A DNA stretch of 64,000 bases from Chiua virens (taxonomy: Eukaryota; Basidiomycota; Agaricomycetes; Boletales; Boletaceae): positions 1,984,001 through 2,048,000 of the forward strand of contig JAHNUO010000005.1 in NCBI GenBank assembly GCA_019787685.1, read 5' to 3'. Both the position numbers and the translations under genes were made by a program. Numbering within the stretch: position 1 is the stretch's first letter; every line of letters begins with the position of its first letter. The notes below the pieces were generated by a model. It was given only the letters and a program-made list of their open reading frames with translations. It ran no database searches and had not been told where the DNA came from. Of the stretch, positions 21,333-33,552 are shown one piece after another.

Positions 21333-23511
21333 ATGAATAGTCTGAACCCACCCTTGTCCGCGCTCGCCGTTGTTGTCTTCTTTCTGGTCCTCTGCTACGT
21401 TGGGGTGATCGTGCGGAAGAAATTGACCCCTCATCAACTGGCGCTGCCACCCGGTCCGAAAGGACTCCCCTTTCTCGGGAGCGCACTCGAGATCAATAAG
21501 GACGAGCCGTGGTTGACGTATAGAGAATGGAAGAACAAGTACGGTGGGTGGCCTTGGCGAGCACGCCTGTGCGTCTTGTTGACGGAGACCATGTTAGGTG
21601 AGATCGTGTCGTGCAACCTCTTGGGCCAGACGTATATCATCATCAATTCGGAGAGGGTGGCCAAGGCGCTGCTCGATCAACGTTCGACGATTTACTCTGA
21701 TCGACCCGAGATCAAGACGTCCTCTCTGTAAGACATTGATCTCTCTGCCGGTGACGAGGCAGTCTGACAGACTCGTAGGTTTGGGCTGGACTTTAACACG
21801 GCTCATCTGTCCTACGGCGACACCTGGAAATCACACCGAAAGATTTTTCATCAGAGTCTCCACAGTTCTGTCATCCCCAAGTACCACCACCTGGTGGCGG
21901 ACAAGGCGAAAATGCTATTGGTGAATCTGTTACAAAGCCCCGACGGCTTTATGGAGCATACGAGAACGTGGGGGATTCATTCTCGTCCTCGTTGACAGCG
22001 TCGAATCCTCATTGATATTGACTAGGTATGCCGCTTCGATCATCATGGCCATCACCTATGGCTACGATGTCGCTCCGATTGATGATCCGTTCTTGACGCC
22101 TCTCGAAGTGGTGTCGAGCATTGCCAGTCCTCATGACGCCCGAGAGAGCGGTCTTGCTCAACATCTTTCCTCAAAGTGGGTTGTTGGTCTTTGTTGCGAC
22201 GTTTCCTACTGACACGGGACGCTTAGTACTCCACTTCCCGTCGTGGGTTCCGGGTGCGGACCTCAAGCCGTTGGCGGATCGATGTCGAGAACTGTCTCCC
22301 AAGATCCGAGACGCCCCGTTTGACTTTGTCAAGGAGTCTTTGGTATGTCATGGTTGTCGTTCTGGTGCCGTTCTTCGCGCTGACAGCAGTATGGCAGGCA
22401 AAGGGTATCGACAACGATTCGATGGTAGGACAACTGTTGAAGGACGAGCGGTTGGGCGCACAAGATCAGGCGGCCTACGAGCAGAATATAAAGGATTGTG
22501 CGGTGTCGAACTTCATCGGTGAGACATCAGATCGCGTGTGACTGACGCCAGTGTGCTAACCGTGTCTCTATTGCGAAGCCGGCACTGATACAGTGAGTTG
22601 GTTTCGGCGTGTGGCCTGTTCAGCCGCGATTGATACTGTCAGTCTCAGACACAATCGACTCTGAATACACTCATCATGGCACTGGTTCTATACCCGGAGG
22701 CCCAGAATCGCGCACAGGAAGTGATTGACAGGGTTGTAGGGAGGGACAGGACTCCCATCGTTTGACGACCGGGAATCGTTGAACTATATTGACGCCCTCC
22801 TGGTGGAGGCGTTGAGATGGGGTTCCCTCGTCCCCATGGGTAGGTCAGTCATACTAGTCAACGAGCGCACCGGAATGCTAACACGCCAGGCAGCCATCCC
22901 ACACATGGTTGCAAAGGACGACGTGTTCGAACAGCGCTTGATACCCAAAGGTCCGTCAGCGTGTCCGTGTCGACGCATCCCTCTCATCTGATCATCCATC
23001 GCCAGGCTCTGTCATCATACCCAACCTATGGCAAGTCGATCTCCTGCATCTTAGGTTCGAGAACGGTTCTTGACAGGCTTTGTAGGGGCATGGCTCGGGA
23101 TGAAGACCGCTTCCCAGATCCGTCGGCATTCAAACCTGAACGACACCTCGACGCCGACGGCAAACTCCGTTCCGAAGACATTTCCGGCCTCTATTTCGGT
23201 TACGGACGCAGGATCTGTCCGGGGCGGTACATCGCCAACGCGTCCACCTGGCTCGCGGCCGCGTACATGCTTTCCATGTTTCAGTTTGGCAAGGCGATCG
23301 GACTGGCGGGGTACGAGATTGATATCTATCCCAAGTTTAGTGGGGGGGTTGCACTGTGAGTGTCGTTTCGTTCAATTGTTGCCCTTTTTGGCGTTCGTGT
23401 GGTTAGTTGAAATGAGTATGTGCTGATGGTGGGCGTGTATCTAGTCGACCTGCGCCATTCCGCTGCCGTATCACCCCTCGGTTTGAGAAAGCTGCGGAAC
23501 TTTTGAACTAG
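21333..23511 (+). CDS. Cytochrome P450 monooxygenase (P450-2); two apparent +1 shifts
   Basis: ATG at 21333 gives MNSLNPPLSALAVVVFFLVL, a membrane anchor, then LPPGPKGLPFLGS. Later exons hold WKSHRKIFHQSL (C-helix), the I-helix AGTDT (near 22580), the K-helix ExxR as EALRW (near 22812), FKPERHLDADGK and the heme loop FGYGRRICPGRYIA with its cysteine (near 23218). The last exon after the intron ending at about 23444 reads RPAPFRCRITPRFEKAAE and stops at TAG 23509-23511. Two places lose frame by one extra base: near 22131 (before MTPERAVLLNIFP) and near 22751 (before LPSFDDRE). One intron, 23031-23084, appears to use a GC donor. Close relative of P450-3; substrate unknown. Confidence 0.82.
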
Positions 23512-26500
23512 AGGGGAACCGAACCATGGGGGATGGGGGATCGAAGGTACACGTGGTATGTGCTCGAGTTTTGTAGATAGTGTAGCTGCCCCGATGGGCA
23601 AGACAAGTGATGGGCCTGTCGAATTATATTGCTAATAATGCTACACGATGTGAAGCACACTATTGGTGGATAGCGTCAGGGATTCGACTCACCGATCCAA
23701 TGTACATCACCCGATGTCACCAACGCGTGCATGGACGACCTAGTGCTAGTCAAAATAGTGTCAGGATCCATGAGCGCGATCTTACTCATTGATCTTGCTG
23801 GCACACGAGTCTCCGTGCCTTCCAAATCTTAACCCATCTATTCGAACAGCGCCCTTAAAGTGGCGTCTTCACTGTAATGTCTTCTTCCTCGATTCGGAGT
23901 ATATCTGTCACTTCTAAACCTCCACCGACGACCGCACGCCTGTGACTCGAAGAAGACCTGATGCGAGATCAATGATGCTGTCGCACGAGTATGCGACTAG
24001 TCCTGTTCTATGATTTCTCCGCAAGGAATTGTTCAATGAGTCACTGTATCACTTGACCCGAAGAATGATACGGTTCCGGCCTTCCCTTTCATCTCCGCCC
24101 GGCCTCGTGGATCAGTGGATCAAGGCTGAGCAATGCTGACCCAACACAGCGTGACGTCCGAGTCGCGCACCGATGACGTGAACATAGTATGTCTCCATAT
24201 CAGGTACAGACAACCCGTACGAGGAATACTCACTCCTTTCACGTTCCTAGTTCTGTATATCGCCATGGCATGGTGTGTTGTAGCAATGCTCGTCGATGAT
24301 GTTCCCATTATGGCAGCGTTCCCATGACATGGCAGGTCTAGTGTGACTGGCTTTCGAGCAAGCGCTGTCAACAAGTTCTGGCAGTCCACCTTAGACAATG
24401 AGGCAGCGGCGTAGCTAGGAACGCACCTAACCTTTAAATTCCATGTAACCGTCGGAAGTCTGGCCAGTTCCCCGCTTTCCCTGACCCAAGCTTTGGTACT
24501 GCGGTCATTGCCCATTCAATCGCGGTACTATTACTTAGTATAACGGTAATCGCGTCCAGTGTCCCGGACCGAACGGCGTACTTCTTTTCTTTTCTTCTCC
24601 TTCAATGAATCGGAGTGTGTACGTCACCGAGTAGTAATGTTTTCAAGTTCTCGCTTCCCTTTACTTACTCCGCCGTTGTCCGAGTCAACGTATTCAGGGT
24701 TGAGGACTCGACAGCGTTGTTTTAATATCCGACGGGTGAGCGCTACATTTTAGCAAGAAAATCGGTTTGTGGTGGGTTGCTGTTGAGCGGGGTAATTTTT
24801 TTTGTACTTGCTTTGGAAACATCGCTGAAGGACTTGAGGGAGGATTTCGATGCGGCATTTGCTTGATCGAGGACTATGGTGTATGAGTACTGGAGCTTCA
24901 GTCGCGAGCTTGTCATGTCAGTAACCATATACTTATCAGCAGCATGGATTAGATAAGATATGTCTTCTGTCTTACCTAGTAGTATAGCACTGAGACAGTG
25001 GCATACTCGGACATCCGACCAATCCAACATACCTTCAGGGAAAACACACTCGCCGAAACTAACACACCCTTCTATTGACGCCTTGGTCGATAAACTTGGT
25101 CATGTGGGCGCATGCTCAACCTAGTTATGTTATGCGCGTCTGATCTTATGGCGTCACGATCAACGCCACTTCGATGATGTCCTGTTTCTCCGCGGACGTG
25201 CTCGGGGGAAGATGACGGACCGTCACCACGAAAGGCATGGGATCAACCCTTTACGCACCGTGAAATCATAATGCCGCCTGTCGGTCTCAGTTTTCGTACC
25301 TGAGAGGCTGTGGTGGGAAAGGCGATCTTCGAGAGGTGGAAAAAGCTAGATAGGATTGTGTCGACATGGGGGAATGTCGCAAGCAATCCCACACTAGTGA
25401 GTTTCTCATCGCCATATTCACTCATGGCGGGATGCGATGATATTTGCCAAGAAGGCACCATTATATCCGATATAGGAATGCCTGAGTGACAAGACAGGAT
25501 GGAAGGATCGTCGTCTGCATTATTAGTTTATCGCTGGGGATACCGATGAGCCGGTGTGTAAGCAGATTGCACATCATGAAGTTCGTTATACCTAGGGGTT
25601 CTCATTCGATTAGCAGAGTTATGATCCAACTTGAAGTTTAGGCGTTCAAATCTGTCAAAAAAAGAAAAATCGGAATTCCAATGACGCACCACACAGGGCG
25701 ACAATAGTCACGGTGAAACCTTTGGACATACGGTTCAGATTAAGGGGCCGTATCCATACGTACAGAAGGCCGTCTTACTGCTAACCGCAACTGTCGAGGA
25801 GCAGAAAGAGGTTATGTTTGCGCGGTGTCAACCAGAGTTTGGATCAGAATGGGCCGGATGTTGACACCCCACGGATGTTTGCTGACTTACCGTACCGGAT
25901 GTCTCGCAATCGACCGCCGTGAGACAAACGTTTCAACAAGAACTGCTGCGAGTGTGAGTTATGCCCTCAATGAAGGTGGTATGTACTTATGCGCTGACGG
26001 ACGGTTGACCATGCAGCGTCGTTTGGGCCAGTTATTACGTACCACTTTGGAACGAATCTGTGGCGCTCTATAACTGAGTAAGCTGCAATGAAATATTCCG
26101 GACGCACACAAATCAAGTTTATGCAACGTGGTCAGGTTACAGTGGCAAGGCACTGGGGCCGGATCGCACGGAAAACCGAGTTTGTACTACATAGCCGTAT
26201 TAATTCAATGGGGACAAATTTCACTTACGGTGAACCGATTTCTGAAGTGTTCTTCCCTTCATGAACGAACTTCGGTGGTCGTCACGTCGGTGTAGCCGAG
26301 AATTTCAATGGACTGTGATGTCACAAAGGAAAAAAAAGGTATATGATCGAGCGCCGGCGAGTAGTGTGGGCTTGACAAGTTGGATCCGGCGCTGACGCCA
26401 AGAGTCTCGGAGGTTATGTCACGCTCCATTGTCTCAATGTCATATGTCAAACAGCTGGTGGCCCATGGCAGTCAAACATTTGTCGACATAACCCCAAGGC

Positions 26501-26951
26501 CTCAGGGGACACTGCTCAGGGGTGCGATTCAGAGCCGCTCATGCGGCAACGACGGTGCTTATTTGGTCATCGTTTCAATGACGATGCCGTCAACCTCATT
26601 TTATGCAAACTCAAACCTGCCAGCCGACTCTCGGTCCATGTTTACTCTGCCTGGGACTCAGCGACGCTCAATTGAAATGGGATGCGATTGGCATTCCTTC
26701 ACACGGCAATTCTGGAACAAAAAACTTATTTTTGAGTTTCTGCCCTCTGAAGACAGCGAACAATTCTGGGGTACCACGTCGCGATCTGTAGGCTGTGGCA
26801 TATCACAGAGGAACCGCCTTTAAAGAGTGGTTCCTGTTCGTCTTTCGCCTCTCAGTTCACCTAGCCCTGGTGTCCTCTGCGAGTCGGGCATAGTCAGGGG
26901 CTCACGCCAACATTCTTTGCCAGTTAAAACTTCGCAACACTCGCAACCACT
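23512..26951. other. Gene-free stretch of 3.4 kb
   Basis: Open frames here are short, lack family resemblance and do not line up into a spliced gene that I can defend. The longest, 147 codons at 26380-26823 (+), has no recognisable motif. Diverged repeat remnants or a heavily frame-damaged gene cannot be excluded. Confidence 0.45.
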
Positions 26952-29153
26952 ATGCCCGTGTCTGGGCATGTGTACACTCTCGGCGTCGTTGCCTGCGTGG
27001 CAGTCGCTCTCAGTGCATGGCGGCAACATCGACTCAGACATGGCCTTCCACTACCTCCCGGACCGTCCGGTCTTCCATTGATTGGCAACACAGTTCGATG
27101 TAAACTCCGTCCACCCTTGGTTATCGTACGAAGAGTGGGGAAAGAAACATGGTGCGTTCGAACCCTCGCCCATCGTCGTTCGGACGTGTAAGCCAGTTTC
27201 CTTGCAGGTGGTATCGTATACATCAATCTGCTTGGCAGGGATTTTATCATCATCAATAGCGCCAAGGGTGGCGCACGACTTGCTAGATCGGCGGTCGAAC
27301 ATCTATTCCCAGCGGCCTCATATTCCCCGCAAACGAAACGTGCGTCGATTAATGTTTGGAGTGATTGTATTACAGCCACGGCTGGGACGGACTGACGCGT
27401 GCATACACTAGGTTTGGCATGGATTTCAACTCGGGCCTGCTTCCATACGGCAACAAGTGGCGACGTCACCGAAAGATGTTCAATACTGGCCTCAACAAGG
27501 AGTCGGCCCGTCAGTACCAGTCAGTAGCGATCACCAAGGCCCGTCAGCTCGTCGAGAATATTCTCGACGACCCCAAGGGTTATGCTGACCATTGCAAGAC
27601 GTGCGTCACTGCCCACATTCCTTACCATGCAGCATCCCCTGACGGATGTGTAGCTTTGCGATAGCGACCATTATGGCAGTCACATATGCTTACGAGGTGG
27701 CGCCCAAGAACGATCCATTCGTCTCCAAGATTGAATATTTCATGGACTTGTTCATGATGGCCCTCACACCTGAACGTGCTGCCTTGTTTCTCGCGTTTCC
27801 ATTTTGTGCGTGTTGTTTGTCGTCATGTCAGATGATTGTGTTCATTGTCGATATGACTAGTGGGGCATGTTCCATCGTGGTTTCCAGGCGGCGGTTACAA
27901 AAAGCGAGCCGCGGAATGTCGTGGGCTCGCAGAGGAAGTGTTGACCGGCCCCTTTGAATATGTCAAAGAAAACATGGTAACAAGCATGGATTACATTCCA
28001 ATTTGGCACTGAACGAGGATTGATTTTTCCAGGCTGCCGGGACGGCGGAGGAATCGCTCGTTCGTGACCTGCTTGAGACACGGGATGGTCAAGCGGACGA
28101 GGAGAACGTCAAGGCAGTAGCAGCATCGGCTTTTCTGGGTACGTGAATATCTGTGATCCCTGCTTCCGGCTACGAATTCACACTTTGGTAGGCGGCGCTG
28201 AAACTGTGCGTACGGCCCGTTTACGTTTTCCCTTTTACTAGGACAGTTCCTTTAGAGCGATTCGACGCTGCGGGTGTTTCTCCTTGCGATGGTCCTCCAC
28301 CCAGAGGTGCAAGTCAAAGTTTGGGAAGAGATCGATCGGGTGGTAGGCCGCGATCGTCTTCCCGATTTTGACGACAGGCCGCATCTACCATTCGTGGAGG
28401 CGGTGTATCTTGAGACGTTCCGGTGGCGACCTGTCGTCCCTAGCGGTGAGTGCGCTTGACCTCGAGACAATTGATCCAAGCCTATATCATCCATTGATAC
28501 AGCACTTCCACACATGACCGCGACAAGCGACGAGTACGAAGGCATGCACATCCCAAAAGGTGAGTCCAGATGTGAAAGAGCAAACATCAACGACAACTTT
28601 TTGTTATGGTTGCAGATGCCATCGTACTGCTGAACATCTGGTATGTATCTCGTCTCTGTTGACGCCATGTATCCAGGCTGAATACGCCGCAGGGCGATTG
28701 TGCACGATGAGTCCCAGTTTGATGAGCCGATGGCATTCAAACCCGAACGACATCTCACATCGGATGGGACGCTCGCGGAACGCTCGGGCCAGCCTAGTTT
28801 CGGTTTTGGACGGTGAGACTCCCTCTCGTTTTAGTAGAGGGTTGCCAACGGACTTTGCGATTTCGTGCAGTCGCGTCTGTCCTGGAAGGCACGTAGCAGA
28901 CCAGAACGTCTGGGCCGCCGTGGTGACGCTGTTGGCGACCATGCGCATTTCCAAAGCCCGGGACGAGTCTGGGAATGAAATCGACCTTAATGTGGAATTC
29001 ACGAGTGGAATTGCAAGGTAGGGTCTTCATCAAGTCCTTTCATAGTTGTGGCTGATTTTTTGCAGCGCTCCGAGACCCTTTGCGTGCTGCATCTCGCCGC
29101 GTTCTTCTCATGCTGAAGAGCTTATTCGAAGCAGATATGAAACTGGATGCTAG
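26952..29153 (+). CDS. Cytochrome P450 monooxygenase (P450-3); two apparent +1 shifts
   Basis: ATG at 26952 gives MPVSGHVYTLGVVACVAVAL, an anchor segment, then LPLPPGPSGLPLIGN. Further motifs: WRRHRKMFNTGL (C-helix, near 27460), GGAET (I-helix, near 28195), VVGRDRLPDFDDRPHLPFVE, the ExxR motif ETFRW (near 28413), FKPERHLTSDG and FGFGRRVCPGRHVA across an intron near 28814-28869 with the heme cysteine. The last exon after 29064 reads APRPFACCISPRSSHAEE and stops at TAG 29151-29153. The frame slips by one extra base near 27093 (before FDVNSVHPWLSYEEW) and near 27266 (before VAHDLLDRRSN). P450-3 and P450-2 share motif spacing and probably descend from one duplication. Confidence 0.83.
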
Positions 29154-29294
29154 GTAAATGCTTGAACTGGATGGGAGTGTCTGATTAAAGTCTGGGATGC
29201 GGTTAATAGGGTACACAGAGATATGCGGTATCGGATGTAATTAGAACTAAATAATGACAGCGGCGGGATATATCTGGCTATGAAACTTCATAAG

Positions 29295-30648
29295 TTAGTG
29301 GGATGATGAAGGGCGAGATCTGGGGGCGCCGGGATCTTTCTCGTTTGGTAATCCAAATAACATGCGGTAAAGTTCGGGGCCTTCCCGTATCAAAGCCTAA
29401 ATCCAATTAATTTCGACTTTCAGTGGGGCATGTAAGACTCACAATGATGACCTCGACAGCAATTAAGGCGATAATGACTAGTTCCATGCGGTGGGCGGAA
29501 GACTGAATTACATTGAATACACTCTGGACATAACAAAATGAGGCTGTTCCGTACCTCTGTAAGCAGCTGCCTGAGGGTCGATTGAACCTGAAGTATCATT
29601 TGAAATCGATATCAGAGGCTTTGCACCGATAGTCAACCGAACATACCTCGGTAGCATAAGTAATCTTCTCGTTGACGGCATGCGTCCGTGCCTTTACTTC
29701 GAGTGCCCCCTGCATGGATTTGAAAAATCCCTCAAGCTCAGGTTCGGTCCAGTACAAATCAGGGGTATCCGAGAAATTCTCGCGGTTGAGATTGAGGCCT
29801 TGTCGAAACTTCATGAGGATGCCTAGCTTTTTTATGAGCGCCTCGCGGGCAAGTCCGGGTTTTCCGGTCTTTTCGAGGGAGTCAGGGAGTTGGGCGACGG
29901 AGAGGAGGTATGCCTCAAGGGATTCTTCGATGACAGTGAGTGCGGTGGAGCGGGAGAGCGCTTGAGAGTAGGCGTATCGAGCGAGAAGGGTAGCTGTGTC
30001 AAGTGATGGATTTGAAGGCGGGAAGGAAGCGTCATTGGAAGGATCTTGGAGTGGAGCAATACGTCCGAGGATGATCAAGTCGCCCTGTATACGGGTCTTC
30101 CTGGACGACAAAAAAAGAAAGGTTCGCTATCAAAACGATGTAATGTGATACACGTCAACGTGGCCTTACTCGTTTGGATCCGTGACGAATTCGAGTTCCT
30201 CGGTTTCTGGATCTTTGAGCGAGCCGACTTCACAGGGAGCAAGTACGTCTTTCGCAAACTGGCGAGCTTCATCCTCGGACATGCCCCAGCACACGAAACT
30301 GCCGTTTCCGAACACGAAGATTTCGCCGTCCTGGCCCCATCGTGGGATCCACCAGGCATCGTGGAGTTTCTGGGAGTCTGGAGAGAGGCGAGGACGTAGG
30401 CGGGTGGGGACGTAGCGTTCCGCGGTCGCGAACGTGAGTACTGGCCGAATAGGGCTGCGCGTTGGAGTTGGATTTGAACGGATAGGAAGGGAGGCCGATG
30501 CAGTGCGACGGAGCGGTGTACTCGCTTTTGGCTTTGGTTTGAGCGTGTCGTGTTCTGTAGAAAACGTACGCAACGACGACGGAACGAGCTGTCGTCGTAG
30601 CGGCGTCGCTGATCTTGACTGACAGAAAACACGGCAGAGATTCATCAA
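29295..30648 (-). CDS. RMND1: RMND1/DUF155 family mitochondrial protein
   Basis: On the minus strand the ATG at 30648 gives MMNLCRVFCQSRSATPLRRQ, an Arg/Ser-rich, acid-free start typical of a mitochondrial presequence. The first exon (about 30170-30648) contains IFVFGNGSFVCWGMSEDEAR, the conserved N-terminal DUF155 motif. The second exon carries LGILMKFRQGLNLNRENFSD, then TPDLYWTEPELEGFF and a TAHAVNEKITYA-like segment, which match the C-terminal DUF155 block. A short exon VQSTLRQLLTE and a final part ALIREGPELYRMLFGLPNEK follow, with a hydrophobic helix before it; the stop TAA is at 29295-29297. Family members (human RMND1, yeast Rmd1/Mrx10 group) are inner-membrane proteins linked to mitochondrial translation. 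A decayed copy of exon 1 lies at about 38735-39040. Confidence 0.88.
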
Positions 30649-31096
30649 GAAAGTCGAAACATTGGCAACTCTTCCATTTTTGCCATGGAGTCAAAAGCAC
30701 GTGATCTAAATGGACTCGCCTAAGCTTGTCCCGACTCCCTAAGCTTGTGCATCGAAAAACGCTTTGCTTATGATTCGTGCAATGAATGTACGACACACCC
30801 TTTTTCCCTAGTACAACTCAGCTGGACGCACTATATTTAGACACATCATGAACCCTTCTTCTGGAAACTGTCTTCCGAGTCAACGTTGGCCCGAACAAAC
30901 TTCATGGTGACGTTAGAATCGCTTTGTAATTAATCGGTTAGTACAAGACACATGTTCTCTGTCAGTTGTCCTGGGCCAGCATTCGCCATTTATTCACGAA
31001 GGCCTGCGTTCACCAGATAAGTGGATCCACCCACCACCACCATTTTGGTTCAAAACACTTCCTGCTTTTCCTACCTTATAAGGTCTTGCCCAGATC
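30649..31096. other. Shared divergent promoter region (RMND1 / MFS transporter)
   Basis: About 450 bp between the starts of two divergent genes. A TATA-like CTTATAAGG lies at 31075-31083, about 20 bp upstream of the transporter ATG, too close to be a confident TATA box. Nothing else is supported. Confidence 0.4.
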
Positions 31097-33132
31097 ATGT
31101 CTGCTCAAGTTTCCCCGGCTCCAGCCTTGGAGAAAGTTAAACCGAATACTGCGTACACCGAGAAAAGCCTTCGGTTTTGGTTAATCTTTGTCTCCATGTG
31201 TATCTGCCTTTTTTTATCTGCTCTCGAGCTTTCATCTGTCTCGACTGCACTTCCTACCATCGCCAATGCTTTGCATGCTTCTGATTTCACCTGGGTCGGC
31301 ACAGCTTATGCTCTTGCCTCGACTGCTTTCATCCCTATGAGTGGTGGTCTCGCCCAGACCTTTGGTCGACGGCCTACCATTTTGATGACGATAGGGCTCT
31401 TCGCACTCGGAAGTGGTATATCTGGTGGCGCAAATAGTATGAACATGCTCATTGCAGGCAGGACTATACAAGGTCTTGGTAGTGGAGCCGTTCAGTCGCT
31501 CACTGGCATCATCCTAGCTGACCTCGTCACCCTGCAAGAGCGCGGTGTCTACGTCGGTTTATATGGACTGTAAGACTTGCTCGATCATAATTCTAAGGGA
31601 CGAAACTCAGGCTGTCTATAGTACTTGGTGTATTGCTGCATCAATCGGCCCCGTCATTGGCGGCAGCCTCGCAGCGCAGGGACAATGGCGTTGGCTTTTC
31701 TGTCAGTATTGATTCATTGTCCAGGATATTTGAGGTACTCATGTGACGAGCAAGACCTCAATCTTCCGATCTCGCTCGTTGCATCCCTTTCTGTCATCCT
31801 CCTTGTGGATTCACCCACTCCTCCAGGAAGCTATCGAGAAAAGTTGATGCAATTGGACTGGATGTAAGACTGTGTACTATAGCGCTCATCGCAAGACCAA
31901 TTCTGCTTACCACTGTTTTACAGAGGCAATTTTCTTGTGATTTCGAGTACCGTTGCATGTGTGATTGGGTTGACATGGGGCGGTATCACAGCTCCATGGA
32001 GTTCAGCCACGGTTCTGATCCCATTAGTCCTTGGTTTTGTTGGTCTCGGAATATTTATTCTGTACGAGGCCACTCTTGCTACCCACCCACTCGTATGTGC
32101 TTCCTGATTTTCACTTGTTTGCATCTCAGTGTGCACACCAGGTCCCTTTTTCCGTAATGACCAACATGACCAGTCTCAGTGGGTAAGCGATCATGTAGGT
32201 TTAACACCTCTCGGGAAACTCACCGTCTTCTAAAGATATATTCAAACATTCCTTGGCATGGCCATCACATTAGCATCTGCCTGTACGTTCATTTAAAGGC
32301 GACTATTATCTATGCTCAGTTCACAGTTTCATAGATTACTATCCGGTCTATTTTCAGGCTTGCAAGGGATCCTCTCCTGTTACGTCAGGAATTTATTCAC
32401 TCGCGTTCGCAACGCTTGGGCTGGGAGCGATCATTACTGGAATATCGATTAAAGTCACTAATCGATATCGACCCCAGATTTGGATGGGTTGGATCGTGGT
32501 TATCATCGGTTATGGTTTAGTGAGCACAATCAGTGCAACGGATTCTATCGGAAAATCTCTTGGATGCATTGCATTTGTCGGCTTTGGCATTGGGTACGTC
32601 GTGCTGGTCCATACAGGGTCACTCTCACTGATGCCCAACATTCTACTCGTGAAAGAGCCTTGCACGCAACGCCCATGTATCCGATTCAAGCACCCCTACC
32701 GGTAACGCAGAACGCGCATGCGCTTTCTTTCATGTGGTACCTCCGTTCGTTCGGTTCTGTAAGTATCCCACTTCATCTCTCAACCGGTCTCCTTACAAGG
32801 GACCTTGCCTGATGTAGGTATGGGGCATTACTATTGGGAGCACTGTCCTCCAAAACGAGCTCGCGAAGAAACTTCCCGAGTCGTTTGTCCAATCTGTGCC
32901 GCAAGGGACTGCCATCATGTATGCACTCATTCCAGAGCTGTCTGCACTCCCTCCACAGACTCTGTTCGAAGTGCGAGCAGCCTTTGCAGAGAGTCTCGCA
33001 GTACTGTGGAGGGTTTTGATTGGCATTTGTGGCGCAGGGCTTGTGGTATCGTTGTTCATGCAGGGGCTACCACTGCCCGATATGCTTGACACGGAATGGA
33101 CGCCGAAAAATGAGGAGGATCTGTCGATATGA
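31097..33132 (+). CDS. MFS multidrug-type transporter (DHA2-like)
   Basis: ATG at 31097 (MSAQVSPAPALEKVKPNTAY), stop TGA at 33130-33132. Introns are short. TM1 is LIFVSMCICLFLSALE, with the family pattern LELSSVSTALPTIA; motif A-like sequence LAQTFGRRPTILMTI follows TM2, then LIAGRTIQGLGSGAVQS (motif B/C region) and IAASIGPVIGGSLAAQGQW. Later helices include LVISSTVACVIGLTWGG, IYSLAFATLGLGAIITG and LIGICGAGLVVSLFM at the C-terminus. The layout (ends with a long helix plus short acidic tail) suggests 12-14 transmembrane segments and drug/H+ antiport at the plasma membrane. Proximity to P450-2 and P450-3 could hint at export of a modified compound, but no pathway core gene is present. Confidence 0.87.
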
Positions 33133-33552
33133 TTGTACACGTGATTGACTGGCTTATAATTGATGGTGGGACCATTTTACCCAGCTTCGAGCACCGCTTT
33201 ATATCTTGCTTTCCGGAGGTGATGTTAGCGTCAAACGTAACCAAACGTTTCAAGGATTGGGGGAAACAACAGTTAGTAGAAATCATATTTCGCTGAGCTT
33301 GCATCGGACCCGCGTTTGTTTAAGCACTGGCAGGACTCTTGGGGCAAGCATTCCTTAGAATGGACGGATCGATTCAATGATGCTGGCAGCGCCCCACGCA
33401 GCGCTACCGTCCATTATTCCCAATCTCCCCTTAGCCGCTTTGAAGTTGCAAAGAATCACTATTCTGAAGTACAATCACGTTTGAGATCTCGAGACACCAT
33501 CGGCATAGGAAAATCATCAACTTAGAAATTGGAATACACCGGTCGAGCGGGG
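33133..33552. other. Intergenic, no feature seen
   Basis: About 420 bp between convergent genes (transporter and DUF6533 copy C). No ORF or repeat supported. Confidence 0.5.

Noticed and set aside
26380..26823. 147-codon plus-strand ORF
   Set aside because: No conserved motif, no intron pattern like the neighbours, composition like non-coding DNA.
23512..26951. A hidden gene in the 3.4-kb gap
   Set aside because: I tried to join short frames with GT-AG sites but found no motif or continuous protein.
14458..33132. A complete biosynthetic gene cluster
   Set aside because: No polyketide synthase, NRPS, terpene cyclase or prenyltransferase was found near the P450s and transporter.
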